From the IMG/VR virus record IMGVR_UViG_3300036939_000082, positions 1-64,000 of that record: DNA of 64,000 nt; one strand, given 5' to 3'. Numbering within the stretch: position 1 is the stretch's first letter; the number at the start of each line of letters is the position of its first letter. Origin of the DNA: a virus. A program made the translations under genes and the position numbers. Of the stretch, positions 16,329 through 25,092 are shown piece after piece. The notes beneath the pieces are model-generated. The model searched no databases. It saw only the letters and a list, made by a program, of their open reading frames with translations, and had not been told where the DNA came from.

Positions 16329-16996
16329 ATCTTTTCCACAACTGCTCGATCGAACAGGTTGACGATCAAACACTGTTGATATCTCCGATGGGAGGCGCGG
16401 ACATGAAGTCCGCAGTCGCCCAAGGATTGCTTTACTCGATCTCGTCAATCAGGGCGGAACTCGAAATTAGGGGATTAAAAAAAGCCCTAATTGCCAGAGG
16501 TGAAGGCAAACCCCCCTATCCCATTTTGCGACCAACTTTTCCTGCTTTTTCCGAAGAGAGCTTGCGGGCGATCGGGCGATCGAATCCTACGCTGGCACGG
16601 GCAATGGACCCGATTGCAGAACTTGCAGAGGGAGAAAAGTTCATAACGATTGTAAGCATGGAAAGTGGTAGATGTAAACACAGCAACGTTACAAAAGAAA
16701 GGGGCATCCGCCCAGCTCCTGAATGGACTGGCTACGATTACCGTCAGTCATGGAGAATTGACGGCGAAAACTTGAGCGAGGAGTATTTCAAGTTAGTGAA
16801 CCGTTTATACGATAACGAACAACTCACTGGATTTGAGTATAAGCTAATTAGACCTGATGATGGAGCGTTAGTTAGCTATGCCACAGATTTCTTCTACTTG
16901 CCTGACTGGTACGGCGAACCCGTGCGGGTTGGTCTTTCAAATCCCAATGATTACCAGGTGTTGGAAGCGGGTCGGGGTGATCGGATAATTCGGTAG
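16313..16996 (+). CDS. Hypothetical protein with PAS-like C-terminal region
   Basis: 227 aa. Residues about 140-215 (SWRIDGENLSEEYFKLVNRLY..., FEYKLIRPDDGALVSYATDFFYLP) look like a PAS fold, but no ligand motif is clear. The last codons (RGDRIIR) are supplied by a dispersed repeat (16968-16993) that also occurs in the next intergenic region, so the original C-terminus may have been replaced. Confidence 0.5.
   Translation: MQQELNLFHNCSIEQVDDQTLLISPMGGADMKSAVAQGLLYSISSIRAELEIRGLKKALIARGEGKPPYPILRPTFPAFSEESLRAIGRSNPTLARAMDPIAELAEGEKFITIVSMESGRCKHSNVTKERGIRPAPEWTGYDYRQSWRIDGENLSEEYFKLVNRLYDNEQLTGFEYKLIRPDDGALVSYATDFFYLPDWYGEPVRVGLSNPNDYQVLEAGRGDRIIR
16968..16993 (+). repeat. Dispersed repeat, copy 1
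   Basis: 26 bp identical to 17288-17313 (begins CGGGTCGGGG, ends GGATAATTCGG). The core GATCGGATAATTCG also occurs in terminator-like palindromes at 28607, 31079 and 31547. Here it forms the 3' end of a coding sequence. Confidence 0.7.
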
Positions 16997-17021
16997 TTTA
17001 TTGATTGATTGAGCTAAAGCC

Positions 17022-17276
17022 ATGTTAGAAAAATTGATTGATTTTTTACTTCCAAGTCAAAAAAAAGTGTTTGTTGGTCAATACTATATAGCCAATGGGT
17101 ACTGGACTCATATTTATGAGGATCGCGACTGTTTATTGCCTTATCAAATTGATAGATTTATTTGGGAAATCCATCACGAGCGAAAAGGATTCACCGATAA
17201 TGGTCGAGCATCTTCCCAGTCTGAGGCAGTTATTTTGGCAGATAAATTTGTGTACTCCAACAATCTCGATGACTAA
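17022..17276 (+). CDS. Hypothetical small protein
   Basis: 84 aa, aromatic-rich (QYYIANGYWTHIYEDRDC). No family recognised. Flanked by two copies of the same dispersed repeat. Confidence 0.5.
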   Translation: MLEKLIDFLLPSQKKVFVGQYYIANGYWTHIYEDRDCLLPYQIDRFIWEIHHERKGFTDNGRASSQSEAVILADKFVYSNNLDD

Positions 17277-17287
17277 GAATTTGAAGT

Positions 17288-17313
17288 CGGGTCGGGGTGA
17301 TCGGATAATTCGG
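17288..17313 (+). repeat. Dispersed repeat, copy 2
   Basis: Identical over 26 bp to 16968-16993; lies between two small genes, about 25 bp upstream of the next ATG. Confidence 0.7.
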
Positions 17314-17339
17314 ATAAGCTAACAGCAAGGTGGAATAAA

Positions 17340-17540
17340 ATGAAAAACTTGTACGAAGAATCGAAAGAATCGCTTAAGCGACTGCCTAGACAAATTTTAA
17401 AAGCTGGTGCAGTTCTAGGGGTATTGATCGCCATCTCAACAATACTAAATCTAAACAAACAGTTGTTTGCTGGCGCTATCGCCATTGGCGTCGTCGCAGG
17501 AATTGTGGTAGTAGCTCACGATGAATTACAAAACAGGTAG
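17340..17540 (+). CDS. Small membrane protein with two TM segments
   Basis: 66 aa. Hydrophobic stretches AGAVLGVLIAISTIL (about 22-36) and LFAGAIAIGVVAGIVVVA (about 42-59), with a charged N-terminus (ESKESLKRLP). It has holin-like topology but no specific evidence for lysis. Confidence 0.5.
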   Translation: MKNLYEESKESLKRLPRQILKAGAVLGVLIAISTILNLNKQLFAGAIAIGVVAGIVVVAHDELQNR

Positions 17541-17558
17541 ATATTTGCTCCAGATAAA

Positions 17559-17591
17559 TAAACCGCGTTCCTCGCTCCGTGCGGGGATTTT
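17559..17591 (+). promoter_or_regulatory. Hairpin plus T run directly before the rusA start
   Basis: A short stem (CCGC/GCGG around TTCCTCGCTCC) is followed by GGATTTTTTATAA and the ATG at 17599. It resembles an intrinsic terminator or attenuator placed at the start codon, as in front of the genes at 18615, 20729 and 25130. Confidence 0.4.
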
Positions 17592-17598
17592 TTATAAA

Positions 17599-18033
17599 AT
17601 GCTGCAACAAATAAAAATCAAACCAACAACCCAGAGTTTTATCTTAGACAAGTTACCGCCAACAATGAACGAAATAATAGCGATGGCAAAGCCTTTTAAG
17701 AAGAGTAGAAAATGCAGTCCTTACGACTTAGCAAAAATAGAGTGGAATCAGCGGATAAAAGAGATAGTCCGAGCTAAAAAACTTAAGTCGTTCAATACTC
17801 CGGTATGGATTCATTTGAGATTTTTTGTAAATAAAAAAATAGATTTAGACAATCTTCGCGCCTGTCAAAAATTCATCTTAGACGGTATGATCGAAAGCAG
17901 GTTTATTCCGTCAGATAGCAGAAAAAATGTAAAAAACATCACTTACGAAGAAAACGAACCCCTAAAAGGGATAGTAATTATTGTCACGGTATCCGACAAA
18001 CCGATGTATAGATTGGAAGCGATTAAATATTGA
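17599..18033 (+). CDS. rusA: RusA-type Holliday junction resolvase
   Basis: 144 aa from ATG at 17599. The key signature is KIDLDNLRACQKFILDGM at about 93-110, matching the RusA 'DLDNLlK.vLDaL' motif with its catalytic aspartates; a preceding VWIHLRFFVNKK strand and the following FIPSDSRKNVKNITYEE (in place of 'DD..V..l...k') complete the fold. Phage RusA proteins resolve branched DNA before packaging. The longer frame upstream passes through the hairpin and is unlikely. Confidence 0.8.
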   Translation: MLQQIKIKPTTQSFILDKLPPTMNEIIAMAKPFKKSRKCSPYDLAKIEWNQRIKEIVRAKKLKSFNTPVWIHLRFFVNKKIDLDNLRACQKFILDGMIESRFIPSDSRKNVKNITYEENEPLKGIVIIVTVSDKPMYRLEAIKY

Positions 18034-18049
18034 ATCACACAAAAATTGG

Positions 18050-18063
18050 GCGATTGTGCTAAA
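18050..18063 (+). promoter_or_regulatory. Extended -10 promoter (TGTGCTAAAAT)
   Basis: TGTGCTAAAAT ahead of the gene at 18106. The same extended -10 form (TGCTAnAAT) recurs at about 38283, 41460 and 42758, several times behind a GGGCGAT box. Confidence 0.4.
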
Positions 18064-18105
18064 ATATTTTTAAGCTTGTAGACAATAGACAAAAATAAAA
18101 CAATT

Positions 18106-18552
18106 ATGGTTGTGCGCTGGAAAGGAACAGACTTTGAGTTTTTGGATGAAGAGTCTTTTGAGGCTTTATCAACAATTAACTATACACTACCATGTAGAAA
18201 CTATTCGCCAGTAAATTGGGATTTAGACAAAAAAATCCCTTACGTGCATTACTCGGAAGCATGGGCAACAACAGAAAGAGTTGTATTTGGATTGCAAGAC
18301 GATCGCCTCACATACAACTACGACGATCGCCTATGCCAATGGGATTACAAAAAATGGCAGTCCAGCAGACAAATAGAAGGAATTGAGAAAAGAAATCCTC
18401 GGTACTGGCAAGAGGTATTGCGGAAATATTGGGACGATCCGGAACTAGAATTGGGTTGTATCATTACAGCCGTCAATCAAAGCAACGGATTCCAGTATTT
18501 GGTTTTTGGATGCAAGCACAGCAAAAAACAGGAGGCAACTTCTTCACAATAG
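18106..18552 (+). CDS. Hypothetical protein
   Basis: 148 aa, rich in Trp and Tyr, with a repeated DDRL(T/C)xYNYDDRL element. No family recognised. Confidence 0.5.
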   Translation: MVVRWKGTDFEFLDEESFEALSTINYTLPCRNYSPVNWDLDKKIPYVHYSEAWATTERVVFGLQDDRLTYNYDDRLCQWDYKKWQSSRQIEGIEKRNPRYWQEVLRKYWDDPELELGCIITAVNQSNGFQYLVFGCKHSKKQEATSSQ

Positions 18553-18577
18553 TCAACTCAAAAAAATAATTCTCACG

Positions 18578-18608
18578 CCGAGCGACCGATCGCCCGGTTT
18601 TTTATATA
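18578..18608 (+). promoter_or_regulatory. Terminator/attenuator-like hairpin at the gp25-like start
   Basis: An 8-bp stem with one A-C mismatch and a CCGA loop (18578-18597) is followed by TTTTTTATATA; the ATG is at 18615. An almost identical element sits at 20698-20724. Confidence 0.6.
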
Positions 18609-18614
18609 AAAACT

Positions 18615-19094
18615 ATGGATATAACATTCACGGGAAACGATTGGACTTTTTACGCGCCGCACAACCCAAGCAGTGGATTGAATATAGTGTCGGGAGTGCG
18701 GGCGATCACCTCCCGAATCCTCCACGTCATCCTCACCCGCAAAGGAGAAGACCCGATTCACCCGTCGCTGGGGATAGCGCCGGATCTGTTTCAGCCGCTC
18801 TCGACTTACGAACCCCGTTACCTGGCATTCCACCTTGAAGAAGCGGTTATGGATTGGAACGATCGCGCCAAAATTGGAATAGGGGCGATCGCGGTAGGGA
18901 TTGTGATTTACGAGGAGCGGTACACAAACGGGATGGCGATCGAGATTCAGTTTACCCCCGAAGAAGAAGACTTGGTAAGTACCCTAACCTTTGGATACTG
19001 GGAGTATTTGGGGGCGGTACACGAGCGATCGCTTCAAGAATTTTTAGACGGAATTCAACTTGACGGGCAACAATTTCGATCGCTAGTAAGTTAA
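18615..19094 (+). CDS. gp25-like baseplate wedge protein
   Basis: 159 aa. It has the profile of the T4 gp25/GpW family: a central ITSRILHVILTRKGEDPIHPSLG segment (in the family, 'R.l.tr.Ger...P.fG'), followed by a helical part and a beta-rich C-terminus. gp25 links the baseplate to the sheath and primes sheath assembly in contractile tails. Its position, alone between small genes and behind a hairpin, is unusual. Confidence 0.8.
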   Translation: MDITFTGNDWTFYAPHNPSSGLNIVSGVRAITSRILHVILTRKGEDPIHPSLGIAPDLFQPLSTYEPRYLAFHLEEAVMDWNDRAKIGIGAIAVGIVIYEERYTNGMAIEIQFTPEEEDLVSTLTFGYWEYLGAVHERSLQEFLDGIQLDGQQFRSLVS

Positions 19095-19138
19095 TATTGC
19101 TGTATGCTAGAAATAGCACAAAACAAAAGCAAAGCACA

Positions 19139-19477
19139 ATGCTACTAAAACTTAAATTGCCAGAACAGGAACACGGAAGTCACAAAAATCTTGATTATTT
19201 AGAGATTGACTCAGAAACTAGCGTCGTGGCAAGCGTAGTTGGTGTCGAAAAATCAAAACACAACACCCGGTATCACCTAGGTATCCAAAAACTAATATGT
19301 ACGAGTTATCCAAATAACTTTGAGTCGATTATTTTGAAGCAATTGAATTCAACAAAAACTTGGACATTAGAAGTTGAATTCAAGACTGAAAATCGAGATG
19401 GCGATTCACTTTGCAAATCACACTCGCTAAAGGTATTAAGCGTCAAAACAGTAAACAGTTTTGAGGACATTGATTGA
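19139..19477 (+). CDS. Hypothetical small protein
   Basis: 112 aa from ATG at 19139, chosen because the leader GCACAAAACAAAAGCAAAGCACA abuts it in the manner of other genes here. Beta-rich, polar. No family recognised. Confidence 0.5.
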   Translation: MLLKLKLPEQEHGSHKNLDYLEIDSETSVVASVVGVEKSKHNTRYHLGIQKLICTSYPNNFESIILKQLNSTKTWTLEVEFKTENRDGDSLCKSHSLKVLSVKTVNSFEDID

Positions 19478-19531
19478 GTTGCTTTAAGTTCGATATGTCA
19501 AAAAAAAAAACACAAAACAAGATACAAACCC

Positions 19532-19837
19532 ATGAAAATGAGACTTTTCTTATCCGCACAATCTTCAGAAGATGAAAGAATAGAGATCGTACACGATACT
19601 CAACTCTATGTAAACTGCATTGCAGTTCAAGCTAATTGCTTGCGTACAGAATGGATACTGGACGCAAAAGGTTTAGATTTTGCGACTTGCGATTTTGATG
19701 TTTTAAAACTAAAAAGAAGCGAGCTAGATCAATCCCCGATTAAGCTAGTAGCTACATCTGAGTTTTTAGAGGCAACGGTTGAATTCGAGGTAAATTCAAT
19801 AAACTTTATATCTGACTTTCCAATTCCAAAGATGTAA
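19532..19837 (+). CDS. Hypothetical small protein
   Basis: 101 aa. The leader AAACACAAAACAAGATACAAACCC precedes the ATG. Beta-rich; no family recognised. Confidence 0.5.
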   Translation: MKMRLFLSAQSSEDERIEIVHDTQLYVNCIAVQANCLRTEWILDAKGLDFATCDFDVLKLKRSELDQSPIKLVATSEFLEATVEFEVNSINFISDFPIPKM

Positions 19838-19903
19838 TTGTAAACCAACTAGAGATCGTCCGTCCGATTGTAATTCCAAAATCAAAACAATCCCAAAATA
19901 CTT

Positions 19904-20425
19904 ATGATTTGGCAAACGATAAATCCAAATAACTTACCCAAAAAAGAAGTTTTAGCAATAAACCTCACAAATTATGATTTTCCCGAGGATCGACCTATAG
20001 ATTATGGAGAAAAAGCTGTTGGCTACTTAGATTATGATTTGAATCGTATTTGGTGTCGTGACAATTTTGGTGAAATACTTATGATTGGTTGTACGCATTA
20101 TATTGAAATTGACAGTATTCAAATGCCAAACTGTGATTCAAGCACAGACCACCTTTCGGAAATAGTAGATGCACTTTGCGGGCGATCGACTTTCCCAGTA
20201 CCTCCGGGAAAAATCCTCGCTGCTGCGATTGAAGAAATAGGCGTATCCCCCAGCAAATTTGCCGAAATGCTTGGCGTTCATCCAAAAACGGTTGGAGAAT
20301 TTACTTTGGGCGATCGAACAATTTCTGCTGAGATGGGCGAGCTTATTGGCAGCGTTTTAGAGATGGACGATCGGCAGTGGTTTGAACTTCAAAAAAAAAT
20401 AGTTGCTGCCCGCTGCGAAAATTAG
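19904..20425 (+). CDS. HigA-like HTH protein with extra N-terminal domain
   Basis: 173 aa. Residues about 98-170 have the HigA/VapI-type XRE domain: PPGKILAAAIEEIGVSPSKFAEMLGVHPKTVGEFTLGDRTIS, then LIGSVLEMDDRQWFELQ (family: 'FW..lq..yd'). The first 95 residues are a separate domain with LDYDLNRIWCRDN. No HigB-type toxin is adjacent, so it is probably a phage regulator. Confidence 0.65.
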   Translation: MIWQTINPNNLPKKEVLAINLTNYDFPEDRPIDYGEKAVGYLDYDLNRIWCRDNFGEILMIGCTHYIEIDSIQMPNCDSSTDHLSEIVDALCGRSTFPVPPGKILAAAIEEIGVSPSKFAEMLGVHPKTVGEFTLGDRTISAEMGELIGSVLEMDDRQWFELQKKIVAARCEN

Positions 20426-20454
20426 TATATTGGAATTAAGTTAATGGACTTATC

Positions 20455-20661
20455 ATGAAGACAAATAACATGACTGTTTTTTTGTCAGGAGATGCTTCCG
20501 ATCTTCTGACAACACTTGCTCAAGACCAAGGAATAAATTTAGAAGAAGCTTTTCGGAAAGCTATTGCTACTGAGGATTATCTTTACCGCGCCAGAAAAGA
20601 AGGAGCAAAAGTTTTGATACTCACACCAAACAAGGAAGTACGAGAAATCCTGTTCAGATAA
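20455..20661 (+). CDS. Small ribbon-helix-helix-like protein
   Basis: 68 aa. FLSGDASDLLTTLAQDQGINLEEAFRKAIATEDYL fits the strand-helix-helix layout of small RHH-type proteins. It follows the HigA-like gene by 29 bp and may be cotranscribed. Confidence 0.5.
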   Translation: MKTNNMTVFLSGDASDLLTTLAQDQGINLEEAFRKAIATEDYLYRARKEGAKVLILTPNKEVREILFR

Positions 20662-20697
20662 TAAAGTAAAACCTAAATCCTAAATATATTCTCTAGT

Positions 20698-20724
20698 CGA
20701 GCGACCGATCGCCCGTTTTTTTTT
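20698..20724 (+). promoter_or_regulatory. Terminator/attenuator-like hairpin, second copy
   Basis: The 18-base stem-loop (20698-20715) repeats that at 18579-18596, followed by nine T and, four bases later, the ATG at 20729. Confidence 0.6.
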
Positions 20725-20728
20725 AAAT

Positions 20729-22468
20729 ATGGACGCACCCTCATCTTTCTCTTCCAGCGGACAGCTTGCCCCCAACCCCGTGACCAAACGAACTTACTTT
20801 CCAAGTCGCGGTTGGGCCGACGAACAAGTGGCCACTTTACAGAAAGCGACCGTTCTAGGTAAAGAGAAAGCGACGATCGCCCGCCAAGAAAGGACACCCC
20901 GATTCGACGCGGAGTACAACCCGCTAGAAATCATGTTTCTGACGGGAAAGTACAAAGGAATGATTCTAGACATCGGGTTGAACGTTCAAGAATTTGGCGA
21001 ATCTCAATCGGCAGATTGGTCGGATGCTAAGGGTACAAACATCAAAGTGGGGTCTAATTTTACCAAAATTACGCCGCGCACTTTTAATATCAAGTTTGAA
21101 TATTCCAACTTGAGAGAAGATATCCGACAGTTGAGCGAGGCAGTTTCGCACACTCAGGAACTCGATGACGAAAAAACTTGGACTCCGCCGCTGCTGCGAA
21201 TGCTGGTAGGAAAAACCTCGATCGCCCCTGTAGTTTGCACGCAGTTTGACGTAAACTACGACGAACCGCTGCCCGGAAAGAGAGGGTTCAGGCACAGCGT
21301 AGTGTCTATGAGTTTGAAGGAGATTGCGGGACAAGGATCTAAAAGTCAACTGGGAGCGCCGTTGGTTTCCAGCAAAACTGCTTTGCAGCAGTACGCAGCC
21401 GACACCAGCGAGCGAGACAAGGCGGCGATCGGGCAGAACAAGGTGACTCAAGTCTTGCTGGCTCCCTGTTTGGGCGAAGAAGCCAGCGCTACAATTGCCA
21501 GTCTTACCGAAAACAAGCAGCTAGACGACGCAGGCGCACTGCTTGCGCTCCCGCCAGAAACGTTTTTAAATATGGTGGTAGCCGGGTTGATCGGAACTGA
21601 AACTTTAAAAAACCCTCAGATTGCAGAAAAACTGAAACGGGACTTGGCAGAAAAACTAGCAAAAGATTCACCGGGGATGAACCCGGTCAACATCCGCACC
21701 ACAGCCGAAGCTCTTTACCTAGGAAACCCCAGCGCGCTTCCGGCCTCGCTAAATATGCCGGTACCCGGAACCGGACGATCGCCCTTCGACAAATTGCTCG
21801 CTCAGTACCAGGCAATCTTGGATGCCATGCAAACCCAAAAGCTAGACGAAACAGACCCGATTTTTGGCAAGAGCACTTTTGACGAAAACCAAGAAAAAAG
21901 TACAGTTGAGCCAGGGGCAGCCGGTGCGATGATCGATTCGTTCGGATGCGCTATTAGCTTGAGGCGAGCGGGTTCTCCCTCTTTGGCAGCTAAGCCGACA
22001 GAATCGGACAGTCGGGCGATCGCCGGCATCAATCAAGCTCTAGCTAATCCCAAACTATCAGACAAAGAAGTTGCAGCAATATTCAAGCTGCCCGCCGACA
22101 CGCCGGAAACGGTAACTCGACAGTTGCGGAACAGCGGTCCGTACAAGTCTAAAGAAGATTTTTTGCAGAAACTGGCAAACTCTCGAAACGGGGTGACGGG
22201 GTACGTGCTCTGGCAAAACTTTGAAGCGCGGGACAAAGAAAATCTTGGCAAGATCAATGAGTTTATAGCCAAAGAAAATTTAACTGACGACGAAATTAAG
22301 AAAGCTTTTGGTGTTGCAGACAAAGAGGTGGCGATCGTCCGCAACGGGGGCAAACCCTTCAAGTCGAAGCAAGAATTTTTGGATAAAATGGCAAAATTGG
22401 GGTCGTCGCCGGACGCGAGTCGCGGATACCAGGCGTGGGAAATTTTTTGGAAAAACAATTCAAAGTAG
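20729..22468 (+). CDS. Tail/baseplate structural protein with duplicated C-terminal module
   Basis: 579 aa. The N-terminal 200 residues (NPLEIMFLTGKYKGMILDIGLNVQEF..., then FNIKFEYSNLREDIRQLSE..., then CTQFDVNYDEPLPGKRGFRHSVVSMSLKEI) look like a tail-tube-initiator or LysM-associated baseplate protein of contractile systems (gp53/CIS type); this is a pattern judgement. The C-terminal 140 residues hold two copies of a helical unit with the form L(S/T)DxE(V/I)...(G/K)P(Y/F)KSKxxFLxK(L/M)A, similar to helix-hairpin-helix repeats. The start is fixed by the adjoining hairpin and the absence of an upstream ATG. Confidence 0.6.
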   Translation: MDAPSSFSSSGQLAPNPVTKRTYFPSRGWADEQVATLQKATVLGKEKATIARQERTPRFDAEYNPLEIMFLTGKYKGMILDIGLNVQEFGESQSADWSDAKGTNIKVGSNFTKITPRTFNIKFEYSNLREDIRQLSEAVSHTQELDDEKTWTPPLLRMLVGKTSIAPVVCTQFDVNYDEPLPGKRGFRHSVVSMSLKEIAGQGSKSQLGAPLVSSKTALQQYAADTSERDKAAIGQNKVTQVLLAPCLGEEASATIASLTENKQLDDAGALLALPPETFLNMVVAGLIGTETLKNPQIAEKLKRDLAEKLAKDSPGMNPVNIRTTAEALYLGNPSALPASLNMPVPGTGRSPFDKLLAQYQAILDAMQTQKLDETDPIFGKSTFDENQEKSTVEPGAAGAMIDSFGCAISLRRAGSPSLAAKPTESDSRAIAGINQALANPKLSDKEVAAIFKLPADTPETVTRQLRNSGPYKSKEDFLQKLANSRNGVTGYVLWQNFEARDKENLGKINEFIAKENLTDDEIKKAFGVADKEVAIVRNGGKPFKSKQEFLDKMAKLGSSPDASRGYQAWEIFWKNNSK

Positions 22469-22531
22469 GTTATGCGGGCGATCGTCCTACATTTTGACGC
22501 TATAATTTATTTTAAGAATTATTTGCTAATC

Positions 22532-22954
22532 ATGAAAAACTTAAATCTAAAGCCTGGTACCAAAAAACAAACTATTCAGGAATTGTTTAAATACCTGAGC
22601 GATCGAAACCCAATTTGCCACCAGTGCTACACTCATTGGCTGAAGAAAGACTTGACATTGGAGCAAAGCCTAGAACTTTCCTTGAGAGGGGTAAGAGAAT
22701 ATTGCTACAAGTTGATTCAACCAATTCCGGCGGATTTGCTTGTTTTCAATGGAGAACATCTTGATTACGTTGAATTTGTCAACAAATCAGAATATCCTTC
22801 TTATGTAAAGCTTAAAGCTTTAGTGGAGTATTCAGCAGAACTATTTGAATTTGCTTTTAAATATGATAGTTTAAACTCGCCTGTTAAAATAATGCTATCA
22901 GGGGCGGAAGCGAAAAATTTCGCAAAAAACAACAACCTACAACTTTTGCTATGA
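22532..22954 (+). CDS. Hypothetical protein
   Basis: 140 aa from ATG at 22532; a TATAAT at about 22500 is its likely -10. Helical; no family recognised. It overlaps the next gene by ATGA. Confidence 0.55.
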   Translation: MKNLNLKPGTKKQTIQELFKYLSDRNPICHQCYTHWLKKDLTLEQSLELSLRGVREYCYKLIQPIPADLLVFNGEHLDYVEFVNKSEYPSYVKLKALVEYSAELFEFAFKYDSLNSPVKIMLSGAEAKNFAKNNNLQLLL

Positions 22955-23766
22955 GTAATATGAAACCAATACCTTTAATACCCTTAGTAGTACAAGAGCG
23001 AATTGAAAACTCAATTACATCTAAAAAAGATTGTTGGCTTAGTAATTACAATCCAAGTACAGAAAAGCCACAAATTCTTATCAATGGTACAGTTTACAGA
23101 CTCACTCGTGTAGTCTACAAACTTTACAAAGGCAAAGATCCAGGAGGATTTTACGTGTGTCATACCTGTGACAACCCTAGATGTATCAATCCAGATCACC
23201 TATGGCTTGGTACATCTGCTGACAACATGAAAGACAAAGTAAATAAAAACAGACAATTAAAAGGGTCTACAATACCAAGTTCTAAACTTACCGAAGAAAA
23301 AATTAAAGAGATAAAAAACTTATTAATCGAAAACAAACTCACTCTTAAACAAATCAAAGATAGATTTGGCGTGGGTATTCGGACAATTTCAGAAATCAAT
23401 TCTGGCAAAAGATGGAGTCATGTTGAAGGTGTAGGAACTAAAATAAAAACGACACAAGGAGGAAGAAAACTAAGCTCTGAACAAGTAGAAAGAATAAAAA
23501 AATTACTCTTAGAAGGTATGAGTTGCACCGAGATTGGTCAATTGTTTGGGGTTTCTCGTTCGACAGTTCAAAGTATCAAACAAGGTAAAACGTGGAATCT
23601 ACCAGAAACAAAAGAATTTAAAAAATTGAAGACTGAGCAAGTAAAAAAAATAAAAAATATGCTTTCTGATGGCATCAGTTGTGCTGAAATTGGTAGATTA
23701 TTTGGAGTCTCCAGAAAAGCTATTGAAAATATTAAACATGGCAAAAGTTGGAGTTCTTTAGATTAA
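22951..23766 (+). CDS. HNH endonuclease with three helix-turn-helix repeats
   Basis: 271 aa. The N-terminal half has the HNH core: VYKLYKGKDPGGFYVCHTCDNPRCINPDHLWLGT with the Cys pairs and His/Asn. The second half contains three units of the form K(L/I)..eqvk.IK.LL..g.(S/T)..eIg..FGVs...I..I..GK.W, each a helix-turn-helix of the kind that follows phage HNH domains. The three HTHs would give long, specific DNA recognition. AT-rich codons and few HIP1 sites compared with neighbours suggest a recent arrival. Confidence 0.85.
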   Translation: MSNMKPIPLIPLVVQERIENSITSKKDCWLSNYNPSTEKPQILINGTVYRLTRVVYKLYKGKDPGGFYVCHTCDNPRCINPDHLWLGTSADNMKDKVNKNRQLKGSTIPSSKLTEEKIKEIKNLLIENKLTLKQIKDRFGVGIRTISEINSGKRWSHVEGVGTKIKTTQGGRKLSSEQVERIKKLLLEGMSCTEIGQLFGVSRSTVQSIKQGKTWNLPETKEFKKLKTEQVKKIKNMLSDGISCAEIGRLFGVSRKAIENIKHGKSWSSLD

Positions 23767-23830
23767 AATATCTTATTAAATATTATGCAAACTATCGTGA
23801 TAAACTAAAAAGCAAATCAACAAAAAAAGT

Positions 23831-24448
23831 ATGTTAAATCTAGATTTATCTCAATTCAATGTCTTCGTCGGAGAGACTGGCGCGATCGACCGCTACCCAG
23901 CAAGATTAATAGCATCATGCTTTTTATACGATCTGCCAACTTTAGACTTGAAGGGTTTAGATCGAGAAATCGATCGCGCAACCAACAATTTAAAATTGGA
24001 GCGCAAGCAAAAGATTGAAGAGATTTTGCAGACGATCGGTTTTGATCCAAAAATTCTGGAAAAAGATTCTCGAAAAAATAGAGCTGAAAGACTCGTTTGT
24101 TTGTACTTTTTGGTAATCTCTTCAGACGTTATACCGCAGATTGTCGGTTTTAAAGAATTTGGAATATATTTTAACCCTAGATTGGGCAAAAAAATAACCC
24201 AAGACCTAATTAAGCTAGCTAAAGCCTACGATATAATTGTCTTCTTGTCAACGCAGAATGTCGGTTGCTTAGATGCTTTAGATTTGGAAGATGACGCCCA
24301 AAGATTGTTTGTTGTGAACTATAATGCAGAAGGCGATCCGATCGCCCGCAGGCAAAACAGTCTAAAACCGCTTGAAGGACAAGAAGCTGTAAACCTTTCA
24401 GTAGCATATCTCAAAGGAGATCTTGGCGGGCTGGCTAAAAATTTCTAA
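23831..24448 (+). CDS. Degenerate ATPase-like protein (AAA15/OLD type without Walker A)
   Basis: 205 aa. It begins LNLDLSQFNVFVGETGAIDRYPARLIA, where ATPases have 'FvGpNgsGKS', so the P-loop is destroyed. The end (FNPRLGKKITQDLIKLAKAYDIIVFLSTQNVGCLDALDL, then RLFVVNYNAEGD) matches the region around Walker B and the 'STHSP..l.al' element of AAA15 proteins, but lacks the acidic pair. The middle is short. It looks like a shortened, non-hydrolysing relative, perhaps a decoy or regulatory subunit. Confidence 0.45.
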   Translation: MLNLDLSQFNVFVGETGAIDRYPARLIASCFLYDLPTLDLKGLDREIDRATNNLKLERKQKIEEILQTIGFDPKILEKDSRKNRAERLVCLYFLVISSDVIPQIVGFKEFGIYFNPRLGKKITQDLIKLAKAYDIIVFLSTQNVGCLDALDLEDDAQRLFVVNYNAEGDPIARRQNSLKPLEGQEAVNLSVAYLKGDLGGLAKNF

Positions 24449-24480
24449 AACGGGCGATCGAAACTAAAACTAACAAAAGG

Positions 24481-25065
24481 ATGTCTAAAATGTTAATTTC
24501 AGAATACAAGGGCTACGAAGGAATCTTTGAGTACGATCAAGATAGCGAGTTGTTTTTTGGGAATGCAATAGCGACAAGGTATCGTTCGGCAATTACCTTT
24601 CAAGGTGAGACGCCAAAAGAAGTAGTCAAAAATTTTCAGCAAGCGGTTGACAAACACCTCAGTTTATTGTCTAAGCAACAAGATAATGTTGCAAATAGTC
24701 AAAGTTTAAACCCGCAAACTATTGCAAGCACGATCGAAGATATCAAGTATAAATTAGCAGGAGTAACTCAAGGGCCTTGGCGGTGGGCAGACTGGCAAAC
24801 TGATTTCGGATCGCGGGAAGAAGAAGGACTAGAAAACAAACGAGATTTGGAATATTCACCTAGCAGGGGCGACTCTCGGGGTTCTGAAATACACGAAAGA
24901 GGGGATAAGGCTATCAAGGTTCTAAAAGTTGAAGAACCGCTAGACAACGAACAGGATGCTTATTTTATAGCCGATTCAAGGCGGGATATCGAAACCCTTG
25001 TGGCGATCGCAGAATTTCTGTTGAACGAAAATCAAAAACTAAAAGCTAAACAACCGCCAGTCTAA
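24481..25065 (+). CDS. HicB-like domain protein
   Basis: 194 aa. Residues about 5-58 (YKGYEGIFEYDQDSELFFGNAI..., ITFQGETPKEVVKNFQQAVDKHL) show the partial RNase H fold of HicB antitoxins. The rest (TQGPWRWADWQTDFGS, later YFIADSRRDIETLVAIAEFLL) resembles small phage proteins of the 'TpGPW' type. No HicA toxin lies beside it. Confidence 0.6.
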   Translation: MSKMLISEYKGYEGIFEYDQDSELFFGNAIATRYRSAITFQGETPKEVVKNFQQAVDKHLSLLSKQQDNVANSQSLNPQTIASTIEDIKYKLAGVTQGPWRWADWQTDFGSREEEGLENKRDLEYSPSRGDSRGSEIHERGDKAIKVLKVEEPLDNEQDAYFIADSRRDIETLVAIAEFLLNENQKLKAKQPPV

Positions 25066-25092
25066 GTTAATTTTCAAAAATTCAACACCTAC

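Noticed and set aside
22951-23766. The HTH repeats as a Tn7- or recombinase-like targeting protein
   Set aside because: The HNH core at the N-terminus and known phage HNH architecture explain the helices.
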